Assembly (NCBI GenBank): GCA_021234155.1 | Contig: JAJEKV010000290.1 | Coordinates: forward strand, 312,001-376,000 | Source of the DNA: Isoetes taiwanensis | Lineage: Eukaryota; Streptophyta; Lycopodiopsida; Isoetales; Isoetaceae | DNA: 64,000 nucleotides | Direction of reading: 5' to 3' | In this document: one piece after another, positions 55,646-64,000 of the stretch | How the letters are laid out: the number at the start of each line of letters is the position of its first letter | How positions within the stretch are numbered: the first letter of the stretch is position 1 | The notes under the pieces: generated by a model | Told to the model about the DNA's origin: nothing | The model's database searches: none | Seen by the model: the letters and a program-made list of their open reading frames with translations, nothing else | Translations under genes and position numbers: made by a program

Positions 55646-57930
55646 GTCCTTGGTGAATTCAATTCACCATCTTGTCTTAGTGTCAATGGTAGGAATTTCA
55701 GCAGGGCCAGAGTCAACAGAGACAGTCAGTAAAAGATTATAGTTCTTGATATAGTTATCAACAATACTCTAGAAATAGGAATCCCCCATCCACATGTTAT
55801 TAAAGATCAGCCTGAGATAATTGGTCCTTGCTATTAGGTTCAACAAGTTACCATATGCATTCTATGAGTGTAGAATAGTTCCTGATATCTGCTAAAACCA
55901 TCTCGCAGTGAACAATTGGTGCTTTATATTGATGAATCGGAATATATAATTCATCTGCAAAATTTTCCTGGAGAAGATATGATCATTTCACTGACTGGCA
56001 AGTGATCCAAATAAATACACTGACGTTGCCATCTCTTACCAGCATATAAATCCTCTTTAAGCCTACTTTCATCTATGTTTAGCCTCATCTTATCGTATCC
56101 TTTACAAGCTTTAATGTACCCTATACAAACGTGAAGTTTTGGGCCCACAGTCATTCTTTAGCTATTCATTCCAACTCGCATCATTTCTTCTTCAGCAAGT
56201 TTAAGAACTCCATAAGGCAAGGAAATTCATGTAACATAATCGAGTTTAGGAAGGAAACCAAGAATACTTGGGCCCTTTGAGACATTATCCCAAATGGAAA
56301 TCAAATCGGAAGAAGAATTCATGGAAGCTTTGCTGAGGTCAAAGTTAGAGAAATTTCCGAATGGGTTGAAGGTCAGAGTTTCTTACTAATATTTTGGAGC
56401 AATGACAGAAGATCAGACTGATCGACTTCTGACAAAGCACAAAAATTGTGATGGAAGGGCAAATTTTTAGATTTTAACTTCGAAAAAATTGGCATTGTTC
56501 TTGAAATAATAAAGGAATTGCGAAAAGAAAGGGAAAGAAGGGCAAAACAGATGATAATGAACTCAAAATAGAGATCAAGAAAGTGATTCAGAGTTCTTCA
56601 AATTAACAATCCACAGAGTTGACTTCTATTGACCTTACTTGAGCAAGGATTGAGCATGCATCTTCTATGAACTATCTATCTCCCATTTGTATTAAAATAT
56701 TATCAAAAACTTTTAATTCCAGAAAATAATATTGATTTATCTCATGGCAATTTTTTGGAAATGGGAAAAGTATTGTGGTTCGAAGTAATTGTGTTATTTC
56801 TTGGAATTAAACCATATAGAATGATCGCCTTAAGTGATCTGGAGGTTTTAAAAGTTTAAATCTTGTAGTTGAGTACATTCTAGACTTTGCTGGTTCGAGT
56901 AACGAGGGAATTACACCTAGAATTGACTAATTGCGCCATGTTGTCAGAGTTTATGATCCAGCATGCATTTCTTTTTAGTACTCCATAGCCTATATTTGGC
57001 AGCCATTCTTTAGAAAATGTCTGGCCAAATTCTGATGAAATAATTTAAGACACCTGTATAGTGTTAGCTATTTCTATATATATTGTGTTGTGGGCATTTG
57101 TCAACTATCGATATTCTCTCTTGTGTTCTTTGTATGTAGCCATCAGGCATGGTAGATTGCTACTTTCCACCTGCATATCCCCCCATAACTTTTGTATTGG
57201 CATCATATGCACCATGTTGGCACTACATGCAATTAAATGTCCAACACATTTTGCATCACAAGATGCATCATATTGCCATCACATGCACTATATCGACCCC
57301 ACTCTTAGAATAAAGTTAGAAAAATATACTTCAAAACATTGGTATAATTAAAATGGGTATGCGTAACAAAAATGAAATTACAACTCACTCGTCATCAGAT
57401 AAGACATCTGGTAAGCTATCAAGTATTTTTGCCTCGTCAGCAGGATCTAACCTAAAGGTATTTTATTTGTCCTTACCACGTTTTTTTGCTCTAATGGAAC
57501 TCTGATGGCACAAATCTGTGTAGAGAACACTATACCCTTTGGATCATTTCTGCACAACTCATATCCTACAATTGAATTTGGGAAAACATTGGCATTGGTA
57601 GAATAAAGAGGTCAATCGAACTTGTGTACTTCTGCAATGTGCATAGACAGCAATTGATGGTTCAACCATGGTTAGCTCTCAGTTGTCAACATAAGCCTTA
57701 TTCACACACCCCAGAGGGCAGAAAACAAAAATATAAGGAATGAAATTTTCACAGACATTCGGCCTTCAAAAGAAATTTCGCGGACATGCATGAGCTTATA
57801 TGCTAGGAATTTTATAGCTAGCAAAATTTAATGCACAACAGTGTAGCAAAGACTAGCAGATCTGCTTCCTACTATGGTATAGCACGAAATGCCTAGCACG
57901 TTGCAACAAGTTTCTGTTACCAGAACTATA
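55646..57930. other. Intergenic stretch without recognisable genes
   Basis: AT-rich DNA with only short frames; none carries a recognisable domain. Confidence 0.45.
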
Positions 57931-57931
57931 A

Positions 57932-58200
57932 TTTTTTTTATCTCCCCAGCCCCATAGAGAGCATATTTAAGATACATAAAATATCATTTCAATTGCTCAG
58001 CAGTAAATATGTTTTGTTTTCTCTCTAAAATTTCTGAAATTCAAAATTTTTTAGATAGATAGATAGATGAATAGTACTTTTAAACTGCAAAGTTTTTTAT
58101 CTCTTTAATGAGTATATGTTTTGAATGTTAGGTAGATAGATAGATGGATAGTTTTTTTTTATCTCTTTAGTTAATATGTTTTGTCCTTTACACTGAAATT
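57932..58200 (-). repeat. Duplicated 3' parts of the SINE-like family
   Basis: TTTTTTATCTCCCCAGCCCC ATAGAGAGC at 57935-57965 is a copy of the body at 58268-58298. Two further (GATA)n tails with AATAGT(A)CTTT and TTTTTTATCTCTTTA blocks lie at 58052-58110 and 58130-58175. They look like repeated or nested tail fragments. Confidence 0.5.
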
Positions 58201-58214
58201 CCTGAAACTCAAGA

Positions 58215-58415
58215 ACTTTTAGAAGGTAGGTAGGTGGATAGACAGATAGTATTTTTTACCTACAAAGTTTTTTATCTCCCCAACTCCATAGAGAGCCATG
58301 TAGGACATGACGGTCCCCTAGGTGTCCCAAAAAAGACTTGAATGCAAGACCCCCTAATTGCTAACCCAAAGGATTGGCCACCAAACCAAGAAAGGCAATC
58401 CTTTGCTCTATACTT
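58215..58415 (-). repeat. SINE-like sequence, minus strand
   Basis: Read on the minus strand it has a tRNA-like head with GGATTGCCTTTCTTGGTTTG G and a box B-like GCATTCAAGTCT. The body is GGGACACCTAGGGGACCGTC, TACATGGCTCTCTATGGAGT TGGGGAG, and the tail is TACTATCTGTCTATCCACCT. Length is about 200 bases, usual for plant tRNA-derived SINEs. It lies downstream of the TTM gene stop. Confidence 0.55.
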
Positions 58416-58945
58416 TGTTTATTCAATCTTAAAAGTTTCAATAGTTTAAAATAAACTATAATTGCCATCAAGAATAACATATATGGATGCAAATAATTCT
58501 TTGCTAAGTATAGGATCCACTAAGCTTCTAAGCATGCATGGTTTGGAATGGCTCTCATTTCTATTTTCCCAAGGATATTTACAAGTTTTCTAGTTCTTGT
58601 CTTCTAAACATTTTCCATTGTGATGATCTAAAAAGAATAGATCCATTCAAGAACAAAGTAGATTACTCAGTTATAACACAATGAAGCTTTGCCCCTTCTT
58701 TGATGCTGATAAAGAAGAAAATGTATGGTTTGGATTTTGGCACCCCTTATTAACACTTGACTGCATACAGATAAATTTAATCCATGCTTGCAGCTCATGA
58801 ACCATGGTAAATTGCCATCCCATCAGGCGTGAATTTAAGCAGCAGAAAAATACAGTTCCAAGTCAACTTTAAATACAGTTCCAAGTCAGACTCTATTGGC
58901 TTGTATTGCATGTACCTAAAGCAGTCTCTCTTTTTCTTACGAGCC

Positions 58946-61900
58946 CTATCTTGGTTTGAAAGTTCTTGCTATAACAATGGCACTACTCAGACCAACAGCA
59001 ATGAGAACAGCAGCAATAGCTAGCCCAGAATCTGTCGTTTTCATGTTCCTTATTGGACCGTCCCATATCCTCCGTTCAACCTTCTTCTGCTGATTTGGAA
59101 GTCTGAGGTTTTCTCGCAGAAGATTGGTAAGAACATCCAGTTGAGAATTGATGTGGCATTGGCCTCTTGAGAGTAACTTTATCTGCAGAAGTAAATATGT
59201 CAACTTTGGTATAAAGGAATACTAACTCAGCACTGCAGATACATATGCCGCCTGTCATAACAAAACATCTTACCTCCTCTCCTAATGGATACTCCAGACT
59301 TGAAGTAGCAAGGGAAATAGGACCATTTGCTGTAGTACTGATTGGGCCATTGGCATAGGCGCCATTGCTTCCAAATGATCCAACTGAAGGGCCAGTGCTT
59401 GCACCAAATAGAACTGAGTTCTGACGTGGTAGAGAACCACTCGGTAACCTCTTCTCAAGTTCCCCCAGACGAGACACGAGCTCGTCCAGCTTCTCATTTA
59501 CCGCAGCCAACTGTTCTGATATATTGCGGACAGAACCCTGCAAATGGAATAAAATGAGATGACATTCATACATGGACCTTAACAGAAGTCCAGAAGGGTA
59601 AAACAACATATTTGTTCTTACTTGTTCCCCTTGAAAAAATGCTGGAGAATCTGCACCTTGCTCATCACGGAGGTTTCCAATGTGAAGTGGCGGAGGCTTT
59701 GATATTTTCTTGCGTGGTTGCCTTGTGATTGGCTCATGATTTGGCAAACTACAACAGCATGATAGAATGTGGGCAAACTTATACAAACACAATAGAGTTT
59801 TAAAAAAACATAATAAATTTAATGGAAAACTTAATTTGACAGAGTCTTAAGCATGACGTACTCACAGGAAACCAGAGCAAATGAGTACCTGGTACTAATA
59901 TCAGTGTTCAGATGCCAGCTTTGACTGCCACAGCCGAGGAAAAAGGTTAGATAGATAATCTTAGGTTAGTGATTCACGAGGCAGCAAGCAATATACCTCC
60001 TGCTGTATCGTCTCTGCAAAGACGGAGATGGTGATGGCAATGGACTTAAGATCATATTATCTGTCAAGCTTAATTTTGTCATGAGCTCCTCTGGTATGGC
60101 CTGACAACAAATCAATTTCACTGGATTATTCCTCTCAATCATATCATCTATGAGACACCATCATTAATCACCAATTGTATAGTTTCACGCTGATTAATGC
60201 TTTGGAAACATGAGATACTAACTTGATAATATTTGCAATAATTGCTTATGTATAACAATTTACCGTAACTTCTGCTGTAAGTTTCTCCAGCTGAATTTGC
60301 TCAATGTAAGAGCGAGGTATATAAGATCCTTGCAATCCCAATTTCTTCCCAGCATCTGCAACAAGGGACCTATCCTTTCCTTGCACCTGCAGAAGCCATT
60401 GAGCCCCATTAGACAATCTATCTGAGAATTTAATATAAATATATGTGCTTGTTTACCTGCACATATTTGCGCTGCAACTGCTCGAGACTGTCAATTTTAA
60501 TTACAAGCTTCTCATCTGAGAAGACATGACTAGTGCGTTTCAGTAACGTCGCGATTTCATAACCAAGAGCCATAAGCCCCCCAAGAAGCCTAACACTTAC
60601 TTCAAATGTGATCCTTGGAGAGATAATGAAAGGACCATCGGTAACCCATTCCTAAGCAAATACACTTAGTCATCCAGATAATTCTGCTAACCATGATGAT
60701 AAAACCATCTATTCCTGGCTGTTCTGCCTTACCTCAAACATAAGGCTGTACTTTCCATCACGATTGCGCATCCGAAGATAAGATTGGCATGTCTCTAAAT
60801 CTTCAGCAGGAGGTAAGAGATACATGTCGTATGTTTCCTCAGTCGTCTCCGTATGATCAGGCATCAAGGCTGCTCGTATTTGATCTTCAGTGACAGATTT
60901 CGTAGACTACAATTCATTTGGTTTAGAGATAACATCAGATGTATATTATAGCAATTCTCTAAACTACCTTCAAAATGTATGTTGGATTCTGGAATCCTGA
61001 AAATGGATTGAACTTGTTAACAATCTTGATGTGGGCAGTTTCCAAGTCAGGTTCAATAAAAGCTTTGTACATTGGATAAACCTGTCATTCCAAAAAAGTC
61101 ACCTCCAGAAATAGAAAATGCATGAACTGGAAAATTTTCATTGATATTTAGAGAATTCAAGACTTTGATTTATATAGCAAAAAAGGAAGAATGCCTAACC
61201 GTTTCAGATATCTGGTGAATAATATCCTCAGGTGCTTGTCCAGATCGATTTATATCACGCAAGACCCTTTTAACAAGGTCAAAGTGGACACCCCCAGTCA
61301 CAGAAACTCTCAAATCCAACAGAGGCCGCAATTTCGCAAAAGCGTAAATACCTTCAATAATGACAACACGCGATGAAGGCTCTTCCACACATCTGCAGGG
61401 CTTAGCAGCTTTTAACCCATCCATAAACATTGCCACAAATCAAAGGATTGAGTACTGACCTAAAACCAATGCGACTGCTTGTTTTATAATCATAAATTGG
61501 GACATTTGCAGGTTTTCCAGCTCTCAAGTCATTAATATTTTCAAGTAGAGTATCATAATCTATGATCCTAGGATCTGCCACAAAGTTCGCATGCCTGAGT
61601 CAAGGATATCATTTCAAAGAAGAAAAGACATTACAGTAGAAGCTATCCCTTATTATGAAAAATAATTAGACATAAGAGAAGCTTCAAAGGGATAGTTTCA
61701 TGGGCAACACCATTGGTCTCAAACTCTTTAATTCAATACCTCCCCTTCCCATCCCCTTTACTTCTCCATAAAATAAGATGAATTTTTATACATCATATAA
61801 TGGGTCTTGCTGTACTCACCATCGTAATTCTCGTCAATTACGCGGCTGGCAACATTGTAGTTGTCCATGCATATGATTGCAATACCAGGCATAAAATTGC

Positions 61901-62249
61901 TAACTTTTTCTGTAAATACAGTCTTCCCTGCTCCAGAGGGTCCTGCAAGACCAACTAGCACTACCCCCTCCATTTGCTGGGTTAACAGCTGACACGCACG
62001 AATAAACAGGAAAAACCCTTTGTCAAAAGAAAGAGGGTCTGGTATAGGTGCAATTTCATATCGATCACAATCTTTTCTTTTCACAAGATGCAGCTGATGC
62101 TTGAGAAGCCCTTTGCGCTTATGTTGGGAAGGCAGCAACTTCTTAATTGCAGAATCCATTGTCATGAGCCAAAGCTTGAGAATTGACCTCCTTTCGGCAA
62201 GAATTAGTTGCAAGACAGAGCCTGAAGGTTGCGCTTCAGATAGTAACAT
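58946..62249 (-). CDS. TTM1/TTM2-type protein: uridine-kinase-like P-loop plus CYTH domain, tail-anchored
   Basis: Twelve exons join as 62249-61820, 61574-61460, 61392-61200, 61081-60968, 60906-60733, 60651-60457, 60386-60264, 60100-59997, 59924-59889, 59748-59622, 59537-59274 and 59182-58946. All have GT-AG introns; the sum is 2112 bases, 703 codons plus stop with no break. Residues 103-110 are the Walker A GPSGAGKT. VVIIEGIY follows near residue 190, then FDLVKRVLRDI and the CYTH part (about 250-410: RMRNRDGKYSLMFE, ITFEVSVRLLGGLM). A coiled coil with EQLAAVNEKLDELVSRLGEL lies near residue 545, and residues 677-699 form a hydrophobic tail anchor followed by FKPR. This order is that of Arabidopsis TTM1 and TTM2, pyrophosphatases anchored to the mitochondrial outer membrane that act in senescence and immunity. 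Those proteins are about 640-665 residues long. Met31 (62159) is a likely alternative start and fits the family better than Met1. Confidence 0.93.
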
Positions 62250-64000
62250 AGTAATCTATCCACTGCACATTGGCGGTGGTCCTCTAGTTTCAAAGTCGAC
62301 ATGGCTTGTTGCTTTTTAACACTGTTGGATTACGTACAAGCTTCTCGAGAAATCCAGCACACAAGAAAAAGGGAAATATATACAGCCAACAAGCTTATAG
62401 GTATTGCCCAATGAAACAAATGCACCGGACCTAAACGAAATTCTTCCATGAACAATGTGGGGGCAGTTGGAGCTTAGAAGCAAAGCACCCACATGAATAA
62501 AACATGCCAAAACCCTGTTTAGAGCTCAAGCGGCCAACGCAGAATGGGTTCTGTCTGCCACATTCCTTCAGCTGTTGATCTGTACAAATATGTATACGTT
62601 CTATCCCTGCGGCCATACAAATCCTGATACAAAAGACCAAGTGGGTCCCCAGCATGAAAATCTTAAAAGAATGGCCATGGCCAGGGCACTCAGAGGAGAG
62701 AAAAATCAACAATAGTAGCTAACAGAAGGTGAAGCCACGTATGGCCATTTAGCCTTAGCTTTCGCTGCAAACTTTTGCCATTTTCAAGCGCCATATTTTA
62801 CGAAAAGATTACAACGTTAACTTGGGTCTTTGGTCAATAAACCACCACTTTGTTGAAATTCCTACAAGTTACCACTTATGTTTTTCTTGGATAACCTTTT
62901 AGTGGGTAGATTGACCTCGTCTGAGAATTTCTACCAAGTGGTGAATTACGTCCAGTAGTTGCCCGAGTGTCAGAGGTGTCATTATGGCTATGATCTTGTA
63001 GATAATTTTCTCACAGTTTCTTTGCCCTACCAAGGATCTAGGATGTGTGACCATTGTTAGCCAAAGCCGACCATGATCCTACCTCATGAATTTTTTTTTT
63101 CCCTTTTGCGTGATCCACCCAACTATATGACCCGGTCAAGATTATCATATTGGAAGAATGAACCTCTTGGTTTCCATGACGTGAGGGTTTGCACCTTTAG
63201 CAAGATAAGAAATCTGAGAGGACTGTAGTAGATGAGAACACCTAGGTTGGGAGAAGAACACGACACTTAGTGTGTAATAGCTACATTCTTATAAGAAATG
63301 GCGAGTGCTAAACAAGTTCCATCTAGGATGCTCTTGTTGACATATATGTTCTTAGTCCTAGCATTCATTATATAGTATTTGAGAGTTTGCTTGATAGTAA
63401 AACATTTATAATCATTTACCTTTGCCATGATTGACAAACGTTTTACACGTTTTGCTCAATCTTTCATGCAATTGCTTTTCTTCCAAACTTGAAAAGTGGT
63501 GCACCTACCGTGAATGAGAATGCACGAAACTTTGTTGCATAAGTTAATAAAGGCTTGAGTCTTTGAGAATCATAAATTATGCATAGGGTTGGCTAAGAGC
63601 CAAGCTTAATATGTTGTGTAATCAACTCGAAACACTGATTCTAGTGTCTAATGGTGGGTAGCTAGTAGTTTGCATAGAAATAGACTTTGAGAAATAGGTG
63701 AAATCTATGGTGTGACCACACTACATTCTAGTCTTAAACCTTGGGACCCCAACCTAGTTTCCAATGGCACCTTGGACCAACCTTTAGTGTACCCCACTTC
63801 CCCATACCTTTTATCCACCATGCATGATAATGCATGAAACTTTATTGCACAAGCTAACATAGACTAGAGCGATTGGGAAAACAATACACACTATGCACCA
63901 GATCGCACTAGAGGGGCAGATGCCATAGTAGAAATAGCAACAGAAGAATATCCAAATGCCATGGAAGTAGAATTGTGTGAGGTTTACCATACTGGGCCGA
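62250..64000. other. Upstream flank of the TTM gene, no gene recognised
   Basis: The first few hundred bases should contain the 5' UTR and promoter of the minus-strand TTM gene; no certain TATA box is seen. Further out a diverged direct repeat is visible: GAAACTTTGTTGCATAAG at 63526 and GAAACTTTATTGCACAAG at 63836, with related downstream words. Confidence 0.4.

Noticed and set aside
63520-63870. Possible gene or LTR edge from the direct repeat near the right end
   Set aside because: The repeat is short and diverged, with no coding frame or terminal motif.

Overview
The window is nuclear DNA of a land plant, most likely a vascular plant with a large, gene-poor genome. The evidence is GT-AG introns, plant Ty3/gypsy elements with tRNA-iMet or purine-tract priming sites, a WRKY group III fragment, an A20/AN1 stress-associated protein fragment and one intact plant-type TTM1/TTM2 gene. 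The species cannot be named from the sequence. There is no CRISPR array, rRNA gene or bacterial feature.

Layout: 1-6548 is the 3' part of a decayed plus-strand chromovirus, from gag through protease, RT, RNase H, integrase and chromodomain to a 1.67-kb 3' LTR with TGTGACG/CGTCACA ends. 7.64-8.37 kb is a tandem array of about eleven units, each carrying a palindrome (TCGACTCGCGA type). A captured A20/AN1 zinc-finger fragment at 9.3-9.5 kb lies between this array and a stray copy of the motif at 10.33 kb. 10.52-10.89 kb is a pyrimidine-rich tract. 11.86-26.83 kb is a diverged direct-repeat array of about five 2.5-3.3-kb units that meet at CTT microsatellites; the last two are nearly identical. 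A 36-bp-stem hairpin sits at 28.16 kb and a WRKY-III pseudogene at 29.9 kb.

31.5-46.8 kb holds plus-strand fragments of decayed genes: an unrecognised domain, a coiled coil, an FCP1/NLI-type phosphatase domain and an Ulp1-like protease domain. An 11-kb minus-strand Ty3/gypsy element (33086-43995, TSD ACTTG) has landed inside the coiled-coil reading frame. This element carries gag, protease-RT-RNase H-integrase and an extra coiled-coil ORF between integrase and 3' LTR.

47.15-50.5 kb is the most interesting locus: a six-exon gene whose product matches Crypton/DUF3504-type tyrosine recombinases, flanked by short inverted repeats and carrying inactivating changes. Downstream come a glycine decarboxylase P-protein fragment (51.1-51.4 kb), a second chromovirus 5' LTR with an initiator-tRNA-Met primer site (52164-53770), tRNA-like Pol III modules and SINE-like pieces. 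The only gene that looks intact is the 12-exon minus-strand TTM1/TTM2-type gene (58946-62249), whose predicted splice phases close perfectly into 703 codons. Apart from this gene the window is mostly transposons, relics and repeats.
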